Origin: Reticulitermes lucifugus
Taxonomy: Eukaryota > Arthropoda > Insecta > Blattodea > Rhinotermitidae
NCBI GenBank assembly: GCA_026260175.1
Contig: JAKCWW010002146.1
Location: 21,848 to 53,658, forward strand
Direction of reading: 5' to 3'
DNA: 31,811 nt
Within the stretch, counting starts at the first letter, position 1. Each line of letters starts with the position of its first letter. A program made the translations under genes and the position numbers. Of this stretch, positions 9,401 through 15,600 are shown one piece after another. The notes below the pieces were generated by a model. That model ran no database searches. It worked only from the letters and a program-made list of their open reading frames with translations, and was not told the origin of the DNA.

Positions 9401-11486
9401 CTTCCGGCTCGTAGCGCAGTGCCTCGACCAACTGCGCCACAGCGTGCCCCCACAAAAGAAAGCACTTTGGTAAATAGAACCCAATATAGAAATAATTAAT
9501 TTAGCTCTGGTTTCACCCATGCCATAAAGAGAAATAATATATAATAGAAATCATATGAGTATGTAAATAAATGACATAATATTTAGCGTACTGTGATGAC
9601 ATAATTTTAGTTTCAGTAGGTTGAAGGTGTTTCAGAACAGGGTGCTGAGGAGCACTTTTAGACCCAACAGGGAAGTGACAGGAGGCTGGAGAAAAATGCG
9701 TTAGGAGCTCCATAATTTGAACCCAACATGAAACATTACTCATGTCATCAGATTGAAATGTGTATGAATTTTAGTTCAAAATGTAAAAGAATACACCCTT
9801 TTGGAAGACCTACATAGATGGGAGGATAATATTAAAACTGATCTTGGAGAAATTTAGTGGGAGGGGGTGGACTAGGTTTATCTGCTGTGGTTTGGGAACC
9901 TCAGGCAGATTTATTGTGTACATGTTAGTGATCTTTGTGTTCCATATAGGGCAGGAAATACGGATAGTTGAGCAGCTATTAGCTTCTCAAATATTCTGGT
10001 TCTTGAGGGTTAGTTTTCTTGCTCATTAGTACGTCCTCTCATTCCATGATACAGTTCTCTTGTACTGTAAAATTATATGCTGTATGAATATAGGTAGATC
10101 TTCGTTTGAGGTGTTTGGCACAAACTAAATCTCTCTCTAAAGATAGAAGTCTGCTGGGATGTGATGCTGTGTTACTGGGCAAGTAATGAGTGATGTTTGG
10201 AGGATCATAGTGCCTTCACCTTCATGTTTGATCAGTCCAAGAAGAATAGTCAGGCAGAAAAAACTGAGTGTTGTATAGGTATAGTTTATGTAGGTAGTGG
10301 ATGGCCACAGGGGGTGGTGAGTCTGTAGGGGAAGGGGTGATAGTGGGAGGGGCCTCATTGTACTAGCTGTGAATGAAGGTAAGGCATAGAAATACAGAAG
10401 ATGGTAACAAATACTATTCACCCAGTGACACAGTGTCACATCCCAGAAGACATGCATCTTCAACACTGCTATAAGAACACAAAATCTCACAAATCCCCGT
10501 GTCTTGTCACTGAACTGAATGTCTGTCCCTCACTCACTCAGGCTCTGGAGGCAGACATGGTGCAATACTTGCTGGGTCTTTTAGAAGGACGCCTGGAAGC
10601 CTTGGAGAATCCTGCCATGACAAAAGCACAGATTGTGAAGGCATTGAAAGCCATGAGCCGGAGCCTGGTACATGGTGACAGGGTGGCAGCCATACTGAAT
10701 AAGTCACCTGTGTGGTCTGAATACAAAGATCAGCGCCATGACCTATTTATTACCAGTACCCACACAGCAGGATATCTCACAGGTAACAGTTGGAATTCAG
10801 ACATTTTAAGTTTGGGAATGGCATTTGCTTCGAATTAACTGGTATTTTGATTTAACCAATATCAAATTAATGAGGTTTTACTGTATTTTTACAGACAGCT
10901 GTAATAAAAGACTGTCAGTATGACATAAACATTAGAAGGAACTGTTTTTATGGTATGTTACTCTAACTTGGTGTGGGAGTGGAAGTTCTGTAGTATAAGG
11001 CTGACTGCAGAAAGGTTAACATACTTCTACTCCCAGACATCTCCCAGATTGCCATTCTGTCCAGGGACTTGCATCATTAATGCAGTCTTCAGCATTTGTC
11101 CCATGGCATTTCTGAATGCTGTGCTGATCGCCAACACTGCCTTGCGTGCTTTGTGGGAGTACATAACCTTACCTCTAGATGGCTTATAAAGTCTAAAAGA
11201 TCTGTCAGAACTTTTCTGAATTGGGAGATATTCTAGTTAAAATAGCCAGTTGACGGGGACTGCACTGACTGTAACCATCTGGCAGAGAATGTGTTAACAC
11301 AGGAAAAGTTACATCTGAAATGTATGGCTTGGGTCAGAGTACATATAATAATTTGGTTGTTTCTTCTTTGAAGCTGGAACAGCAGCTACAGCAGGCTATC
11401 TGACACAAGGGAACACCAATACACTGCCTGATGCTCCTCCCCCTATAGACAGAGAGGATTCCTTGGCAAGAACTGATGCCATTTGA
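211..11486 (+). CDS. Rme-8: Rme-8 / DNAJC13 (endosomal J-domain protein), C-terminal part, six exons
   Basis: RME-8/DNAJC13 is a large peripheral endosomal protein whose J domain recruits Hsc70 to control clathrin and retromer/SNX1 dynamics. Here only the C-terminal ~392 residues are present. The exons at 211-493, 1010-1226, 2286-2471, 6588-6728, 10542-10782 and 11374-11486 join in phase 2, 0, 0, 0 and 1, with GT donors and AG acceptors throughout. Family-typical stretches are [47 protein letters not shown] and two AGYLT motifs near the end. The product is armadillo/HEAT-like helical with no membrane segment. It ends in a short proline and acidic tail ([12 protein letters not shown]) at TGA 11484-11486. 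The first exon starts with the last two bases of a Gly or similar codon, so the 5' part, including the J domain, lies upstream of the window. Full-length family members are over 2,000 aa. Family identification is confident; exact splice sites are inferred from phase and homology. Confidence 0.93.
660..800 (+). repeat. SINE-like remnant with pol III B box and long hairpin (Rme-8 intron)
   Basis: GGTTCGATTCC at 708-718 is an exact match to the tRNA B-box consensus. It is followed by a hairpin with 30-bp arms (733-762 and 768-797, two mismatches, 5-nt loop). There is no convincing A box upstream, so this is a degraded or atypical tRNA-derived SINE rather than a tRNA gene. Confidence 0.45.
1010..1226 (+). 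CDS. Rme-8: Rme-8 exon B
   Basis: The acceptor is ctgattgcag (ends 1009) and the donor is GTGAGT at 1227. It encodes [16 protein letters not shown] through NKEKLD. The exon is 217 nt and ends in phase 0. It carries the motif [14 protein letters not shown], well conserved in the family. Confidence 0.9.
1319..2147. mobile_element. Possible piggyBac-like MITE in Rme-8 intron
   Basis: The left end reads TTAACCCTTCAAAGCC. The right end, read on the minus strand, begins TTACCCTTCAATAC near 2147. CCCTT termini next to TTAA are the signature of piggyBac-type elements. A second, similar end (TTAGCCCTTCAAGGC) begins at 1269, and the sequence after each end is loosely duplicated. There is no coding sequence. 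The assignment rests on short termini only. Confidence 0.3.
2286..2471 (+). CDS. Rme-8: Rme-8 exon C
   Basis: The acceptor is tgcatgcag before GTG GAA CTG and the donor is GTATGT at 2472. It is 186 nt, phase 0 at both ends, and encodes [15 protein letters not shown] through LHQLATSE, an armadillo-like helical repeat segment. Confidence 0.88.
2594..4078 (+). mobile_element. hAT transposon relic with flanking 8-bp target duplication
   Basis: The terminal repeats are CAGTGGTTCT at the left and, read inward on the other strand, CAGGGGTTCT at the right. The flanks are gcatatag (2586-2593) and gtatatag (4079-4086), matching at 7 of 8 bases, the 8-bp duplication expected of hAT. The 1,485-bp body holds a broken transposase. 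It lies in Rme-8 intron 3 in the same orientation as the gene. One base difference in the duplication and several stops in the transposase indicate an old insertion. Confidence 0.82.
3340..3890 (+). pseudogene. Broken hAT transposase (ZBED5/SCAND3-like family)
   Basis: Fragments in shifting frames match the C-terminal half of hAT transposases: [37 protein letters not shown], then [12 protein letters not shown] and [15 protein letters not shown]. The last is a decayed form of the conserved dimerisation motif. In-frame stops and at least one frameshift rule out function. The family is judged from memory of motif order. Confidence 0.7.
4365..4398 (-). ncRNA. Hammerhead-like core, degenerate copy
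   Basis: On the minus strand, CTGAAGA (4396-4390) is followed by T, a GGCC/GGCC stem around a 5-nt loop, then GAAAC (4375-4371). This follows the CUGANGA-stem-GAAA order of the hammerhead core. One unpaired T precedes stem II, and helix I is weak. It is a motif match only. Confidence 0.3.
4455..4660. repeat. Near-perfect 85-bp inverted repeat (foldback)
   Basis: The arms at 4455-4539 and 4576-4660 are complementary with a single mismatch and are separated by 36 nt. A shorter, interrupted extension (TGCAACATTAAGTT and its complement) continues outward on both sides. An RNA from either strand would form a hairpin about 85 bp long. Such low divergence suggests recent origin or gene conversion compared with the decayed transposons around it. 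Confidence 0.9.
4519..4566 (-). ncRNA. Hammerhead-ribozyme-like motif
   Basis: Read on the minus strand: GCCC (4563-4560), CTGATGA (4559-4553), one T, a 5-bp stem GGTCG/CGACC around CTCGA, GAAAC, a mini-helix AC-ATAT-GT, then A and GGGC. GCCC and GGGC pair as helix I. This is the core order of a hammerhead: CUGANGA, helix II, GAAA, short helix III, UH and helix I, with the predicted cut after GTA. Hammerheads are known in Penelope-like elements. The extra T before stem II departs from the canonical core, so activity is uncertain. Confidence 0.45.
4982..5543 (+). pseudogene. Non-LTR retrotransposon reverse transcriptase, C-terminal fragment
   Basis: The open frame from 4982 encodes [44 protein letters not shown] and [12 protein letters not shown], the usual C-terminal thumb-like region of Jockey/I-type LINE proteins. 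A frameshift at the A11 run near 5371-5381 moves the conserved continuation ([10 protein letters not shown], then an SFYSVDEF motif) into another frame, which stops near 5543. It is 5' truncated at about 4980, as expected of LINE copies. Confidence 0.8.
5544..5675 (+). mobile_element. LINE 3' untranslated end
   Basis: This directly follows the LINE frame. It holds GACTTGTTCCACATCC and an ATGGATCCATGGAATG segment, then a short ATGT tail (ATGTATGTATGTAAA), which resembles LINE 3' ends with simple-repeat tails. Confidence 0.5.
5701..6237. mobile_element. pogo/Tc1-mariner-like MITE with TA duplication
   Basis: The left terminus is CAGTAGAATCCTGATTTAAG. The right terminus read inward is CAGTAGAATCCACATTTAAG, 18 of 20 bases alike. 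TA flanks both ends (5699-5700 and 6238-6239). The 537-bp body has no recognisable transposase, so this is a non-autonomous copy in Rme-8 intron 3. Confidence 0.72.
6588..6728 (+). CDS. Rme-8: Rme-8 exon D
   Basis: The acceptor is ttgttccacag (ends 6587) and the donor is GTAGAC at 6729. It is 141 nt, phase 0 at both ends, and encodes [15 protein letters not shown] to [10 protein letters not shown]. It is under 50 codons, which is why no long open frame marks it. Both flanking exons match it in phase and in family sequence order. Confidence 0.88.
7036..7340 (+). pseudogene. LINE reverse-transcriptase tail, copy 1
   Basis: The decayed frame reads ...[33 protein letters not shown], then [18 protein letters not shown]. 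This is the C-terminal tail often annotated in arthropods as endonuclease-reverse transcriptase. Internal stops make it non-coding. It is a dispersed duplicate of 9564-9865, with both in the same orientation. Confidence 0.75.
7853..8450 (+). pseudogene. piggyBac transposase relic (PGBD-like)
   Basis: The 158-residue frame from 7853 matches the piggyBac transposase core: [56 protein letters not shown], then [12 protein letters not shown]. The VDE-x-M-x-x-(F/Y)KGR block holds the first catalytic Asp. After 8329 similarity continues in another frame (a DMNVYF segment), so a frameshift has broken it. The second and third catalytic Asp and the Cys-rich C terminus are not seen. There are no clear TTAA-flanked ends. 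Confidence 0.8.
8575..8832 (+). repeat. Purine-rich (GA-biased) tract
   Basis: For about 250 bp the plus strand is overwhelmingly A and G (runs such as GGGGGAGAGGAATGA and AGAAAAGGAAGAAAAA). The minus-strand frame through it is a compositional artefact. It lies in Rme-8 intron 4. Confidence 0.6.
9146..9450 (-). mobile_element. tRNA-derived SINE with 10-bp target duplication
   Basis: On the minus strand the head carries an A box TGGCGCAGTTGG (9439-9428) and a B box GGTTCGATTCC (9394-9384), both exact consensus matches. The body ends in GGTAAAGGTAA-type sequence near 9150. CACAAAAGAA flanks both ends (9136-9145 and 9451-9460), a perfect target duplication showing LINE-mediated insertion. It is about 305 bp, antisense to Rme-8. 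Confidence 0.87.
9564..9865 (+). pseudogene. LINE reverse-transcriptase tail, copy 2
   Basis: It is collinear with copy 1 at 7036-7340: TAAATAAATGACA...ATATTTAGC, then GACAGGAGGCTGGAGAAAAA, then GATGGGAGGATAATATTAAA. It has independent indels and stops. Two same-orientation copies 2.5 kb apart could be separate insertions or a local duplication. Confidence 0.72.
10149..10461. repeat. Inverted-repeat-flanked element ([13 protein letters not shown] repeat)
   Basis: GTCTGCTGGGATGTGATGC at the left and, on the opposite strand at the right, GTCTTCTGGGATGTGACAC form inverted ends matching at about 27 of 32 bases. The minus strand of the right end reads [10 protein letters not shown], a string seen in many dispersed insect repeats. 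A related copy sits at 23141-23175. The class is unknown. Confidence 0.5.
10542..10782 (+). CDS. Rme-8: Rme-8 exon E
   Basis: The acceptor is cactcactcag (ends 10541) and the donor is GTAACA at 10783. It encodes [16 protein letters not shown] to [10 protein letters not shown], phase 0 in and phase 1 out. It holds the best conserved block of the C terminus, [16 protein letters not shown] (seen here as [15 protein letters not shown]) followed by KDQRHDLFI. Confidence 0.92.
10783..11373 (+). other. Rme-8 last intron, no repeat recognised
   Basis: This 591-bp intron has a GTAACA donor and a TTGAAG acceptor. I find no transposon, RNA gene or conserved open frame inside it. Confidence 0.6.
11374..11486 (+). 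CDS. Rme-8: Rme-8 terminal exon with stop
   Basis: The acceptor is ttctttgaag at 11364-11373. The phase-1 G from the previous exon plus CT completes an Ala codon, giving [16 protein letters not shown] and then a proline-rich acidic tail, ending at TGA 11484-11486. The repeated AGYLT motif on either side of this junction is a family trait. Confidence 0.85.
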
Positions 11487-12201
11487 TAGTTTAGTCTGGT
11501 AATGTACAATGTGCAAAGCCCTCTGTGATAGCATGAAGAAAGGGATCACATTCACTGTCTGCATTTCTGGAGAGCCACACGTGATGTTAACTGACAATGA
11601 CATACAGGTATGCTGATTTGAGGAGTGACTGACATTGAGTGGAATCTGTATGAGTATTAATCACTTTAGGAACAGAATGTTGCTGACATTTGGTTTTCTG
11701 CATGAAAGTATGGGATGAAAGACCTATATTTTTGTAACATTCAAGAAACATTAACTACATAAGTACATCATAATTTTAGCTCTTCCAGATCCTCGTTGGG
11801 CTTAGCGTAACTCTCGCAGGAAGCATATTCTGGTCCAATGTTGGACTGAACCCACCAGTCCCAATAACCTCACAGAGGCAAGAAACTGAAACTGGTCCTG
11901 GTGGTTTTTCATTATATTCAGATAAATGGGCCTTAAAGGGAAAATCATGTTCCATTCCAGTCAGGGCTCAGCATGAGTTTTTGAAATTCAAACGAAGTAA
12001 TTTATATCTAATGGAGTGTTCTTTACTAAAATATATGGGCCTCAAATGGTTAATGTAAGTTGGTCTTTTGATCTGTGAGTTGTTTGGAAGTAGTAAAAGT
12101 GTATGAGTTCCTAAGAGCTGAGTATGGTTACGTGTACCTACAGCATCATGAAACATGACAGATGAGTGGTAGAGGCAAACTCTGGGATCATTTTGTATGG
12201 A

Positions 12202-12207
12202 AATAAA
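12202..12207 (+). terminator. Poly(A) signal candidate for Rme-8 (proximal)
   Basis: AATAAA lies 716 nt after the Rme-8 stop. A GT-rich stretch (GCTGTGTTAGTTT) begins about 20 nt later, the usual downstream element. Confidence 0.5.
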
Positions 12208-12525
12208 AATATTTCAGGGAAAGCTGTGTTAGTTTCTAATTCAGCGATGTTATTTATGTCCCTCTTTTCCTGAGACATTTGTTGCTCGCATTCCTGTACT
12301 TATGTATTGTATATTTATATATATAAAATTCTGTATGAATGATTTGCAATATCTTAATCGTTAAGTTAGCTGATCAGATGTCCAATTCTGGTAAGAGATA
12401 TCACTGTGCAAAATGTGATATGCACAAATCAGTATGGTTTACACCAAAAAAAGTAAAAATGTGATGATATAAATCTTGTATAAGTTTATACAAAAGTCAA
12501 TAATACAATTTGCAAATGTATTTTC

Positions 12526-12531
12526 TTTATT
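12526..12531 (-). terminator. Poly(A) signal for Secp43
   Basis: AATAAA on the minus strand lies about 40 nt past the Secp43 stop codon (12574-12572). It implies a very short 3' UTR of about 60-70 nt. Confidence 0.6.
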
Positions 12532-12535
12532 GTGT

Positions 12536-12541
12536 AATAAA
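12536..12541 (+). terminator. Distal poly(A) signal candidate for Rme-8
   Basis: AATAAA on the plus strand sits only 4 nt from the opposing Secp43 signal. If used, the Rme-8 3' UTR would run into the Secp43 last exon antisense. Confidence 0.35.
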
Positions 12542-12571
12542 TACTGTATTGTAGAATTAATATTGTATTGT

Positions 12572-12693
12572 TCAATTACACTCCAGCCCTTCAACAGGCA
12601 GCCACTTGGAACTCTCAAGGGCATCCCAGAAGTTGTAGTCCCTCTCAATCACCTCCCAGTTCAACTTCTCAACATCCAAGGGGATGTTGTGTT
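12572..12693 (-). CDS. Secp43: Secp43 exon 6 with stop
   Basis: The acceptor is ATGTTTCACAG and the exon has 122 nt. The phase-1 G plus AA makes Glu, then HNIPLDVEKLNWEVIERDY and FWDALESSKWLP, stopping at TGA (12574-12572). The FWDALE block is the conserved C-terminal motif. Confidence 0.88.
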
Positions 12694-15600
12694 CTGTGAA
12701 ACATGCGTAAGGAAACAGTTAACAATCTCCATGTGTTCTGAATACCCAACAGTATATTATTCTCATTCATGAAGGTTACCAACTTCTGGAAAACTTCGTT
12801 GTAATTGATGTGAGAACCTCGCATCTTGCATTTGCATTCATATTGAGTACTACAATACGTACCCATTCTATGCCTAGAATATGGCTGCCTTTTTGTCAAT
12901 ACAGTGAAATCTCAGTTCAATGAAAGCCAGAATAACAAAATTTCAGCGTGAAAATTTTTTCTTCTCGGCCCCAATTTATATGTATTTACATAAAAATGTT
13001 TCACTTTACAAATACCAGTGTAACAAAAATTTCAGTTTAAAGCAACATAAGTACACTGCTAAAAAAAAAATTTAATCAGTATAACAAAATTTGTAAACAA
13101 CTTCGCTTGTCACATGTCTACTACTCCGCTTGGAAATGCCAATGGTATCATGTTGCATGTGAGCTACAAAGTAATTGCCAATGACATGCAATTACTACCC
13201 AAAATATACTGTATTTCTTTACGTAATTTATGCACCCAAGTTTTTTAGTGAACAGTTTGGAAGAAATGGTGCCTGAATTATCCAGAGAAATACAGCATTA
13301 AATGGCAGCTTTTGTTCAGCAACTAAAAGATTTAAGTGAGAAATCTTATCAAGCAGGAACCTGTAAATGATAAAATGTATGTATTGCTGATAGGTATGCC
13401 ATACGTCTTCTTACTGTGGATAATGATCATTACACAGCTCCAGTAACCCACTGTAAACTTACCAACTAGCTCCAGATCATCCTCTGGGCTTGCAATCTCA
13501 TCCACAGCCTGCTGGATTGTGTGAGGACTCTGCATGTAGTCTCCGGTAACTTGTGTCATATGGACAGATGTTGCAGCCGATGGATCTGTGCTTGCATCAT
13601 AGTAACCTTGCCAAGCAGAGTAATTTTGCCAGTAAGAGGGATCATAATACTGGCTGTAGTCCTGGCTTGAGCTGTACCCACTTGTGTTTATTGTTGTTGT
13701 GGCAGTAGTGGTCCTGAAAGTAAGCATTCACCTTGTCCATCTGTTCCTTTCACTTGTCATTTTGGTTTTTATACGTATTTCACATTGAAAAAGTGTCCGC
13801 ATATGGGGAAAAATCAAGGTTGAAAAGCTCAGGTGAAGAGACCATTTTGGAGACCTACATGTAGAGGGAGAGAGAGCATTAACCCTTTCCATGCCAAGTC
13901 ATTATCTTGTGGCTGTCCTGGAAATGGCAGTGGGTGTTTTCAAAGTTTACAGTAAAGGTAAAGCTGTCCCCGTGCTTGATTAACATTACATGAATGCATC
14001 TAGGGAGTGAAGGTACAGCTCCATTCATTCTTAGCCTCAGCAATAGATGGAGGTGAGTTGTCAGCCTTGTCCTGGCCACTTTACCCCTGGAAAAAAAAGA
14101 GTCCCTGGTGCCCACTGAATGGGAGGCTGGGTGGACACCAGAGCTGGCCTGGATGTTTGGGGAACGGACAAATTTCTTGCCCCTGCTGGGATTCGAATCA
14201 CAGATTATCCAGCCTGTAGCCTATACTATGTAATCTTTGCTCCCCAGCTTGGATGCTCTGTAGAAGAGAAAATCTCGTGGTGGTGGTGGTGGTGGTTGAG
14301 AAGACCATGACAAAGTCAGTGGTTCTGATGACAATAAAACAATAAGAAGAACAATGGTCATGGCAGCAGGGGTGGTGGTGGTGAAGGAGGAGGAGAATTT
14401 CAGTGTTATACATGATCTATGGAACTGCTTGCTGGGGACCGTATTCCAAATTCTTGCTTGTCGAGACCATACCATACTGACTGAGGTATCGTAGTTCCTC
14501 AACTGGGAGTAGTGTAGAAAATTATTTTCATGTACCTAGTTTGTAAGTTATGGTCATGAAGGGTTCAATGACTATTAGGAATACAAGGGATGAACACAAA
14601 ATGCTGTGAGTGTAAAAAAAATGTTTAACTTTGTGATTAACATTTTAAAGAATGAAATTCAAGTTTGGAAGCAAAAATGTAAACACAATCTTAAACTTAC
14701 TTATCAAATGACATTATTCCTTCAAAATTTGTAATACTGTTTAGCCACAAAAAAAATATTACTATCCTACATTTGATAGTATTGGAGAAACATGTTTTAT
14801 ACTTCATTATCACACACTGCACTATTTTACTTGCCGCATGAGCAAGCAACTAAGGAAAGTTCAGAACACTCTACCATCTGAATAAAACAAGCCACAGAAA
14901 ATCTAGCAGCAAATTCTAAACATGCATCCTCTTCTTGTCGTAACCAGACTACCACCTACCACCAGCTGTCACCTGATGAAAGACTGATCCACAAGTACAT
15001 ATTTCAGGGACATCACTGTATTCAGGGCACACGGATATGCATTTCTTGGAGCTTATAAGCCATCCCTGTCACTTTTAAGGGTTAAAATAGAGTTTAATAA
15101 ATGTGTTCTGAATAGGGTCCAGTGGCAGCTTTCGTGAAAATGGTGATAAACCACTAGGTTCAGTAACAGCACAAATTCCTTACATCTTTAAAATCACACA
15201 GATTTAATATCTACAATGTGATGTTCGGTGCACCTACTGAAACTGCAAACAAAAACCTTAACCACCCAGTAATCAAAAGCGAGAAGGATAAATTAAAAAT
15301 GCCAATGGTGTTTCAACTTGCACAGCCTACAAACACATGAACCATTTTCTTGGTCTCCACGAAGTGTGGGACTTCAGACTGAAATAACTCAAGTATCATT
15401 ACGTTGTGGGCTGTAATCGATGAGGCTTGGGCACAGCATTGCTGATTTTTATGGCCTTACTTCCCAGGCCTTTGTAGCCATTCATCTGTACGAGACAGTT
15501 TTTCTGTTCATCTTCATTAGCAAACCTGATGAATCCATAGCCCTTACTGTATCCAGCATTGTCCAGAATCACTGAAATTAAACAAGAACATTCCCATTAA

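Larger units (their letters stand above)
11487..12571. other. Convergent 3' interval between Rme-8 and Secp43
   Basis: This 1,085-bp interval between the two stop codons should hold both 3' UTRs. I see no open frame with protein character and no recognisable transposon. Candidate poly(A) signals are listed separately. Confidence 0.7.
13879..15085. mobile_element. Possible piggyBac-like element bounded by TTAA
   Basis: The left end reads TTAACCCTTTCCATGCCAAG. The right end read inward reads TTAACCCTTAAAAGTGACAG. TTAA plus CCCTT at both ends is the piggyBac-type arrangement, but similarity stops after about 9 bases and no transposase is visible inside. Confidence 0.3.
13714..15402 (-). other. 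Secp43 intron 4, repeat-bearing
   Basis: This 1.69-kb intron holds a SINE relic (13948-14230), GTG/GGT-rich simple repeats (14278-14297 and 14369-14383) and possible piggyBac-like ends at 13879 and 15085. The stretch 14500-15060 is AT-rich with nothing I recognise. Confidence 0.6.

Noticed and set aside
9384-9450. tRNA gene on the minus strand
   Set aside because: A and B boxes are present, but the sequence does not close an acceptor stem. The boxes belong to a 305-bp unit with a target duplication, so it is a SINE.
10137-10490. 117-residue minus-strand open frame (FWDVTLCHW)
   Set aside because: The recognisable string is a dispersed-repeat signature and the frame spans an inverted-repeat element. 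It is not a host gene.
12669-12899. 76-residue minus-strand open frame
   Set aside because: It overlaps the Secp43 intron 5/exon 6 boundary in another frame and shows no similarity.
14198-14502. His- and Thr-rich minus-strand open frames
   Set aside because: They are translations of GGT/GTG simple repeats.
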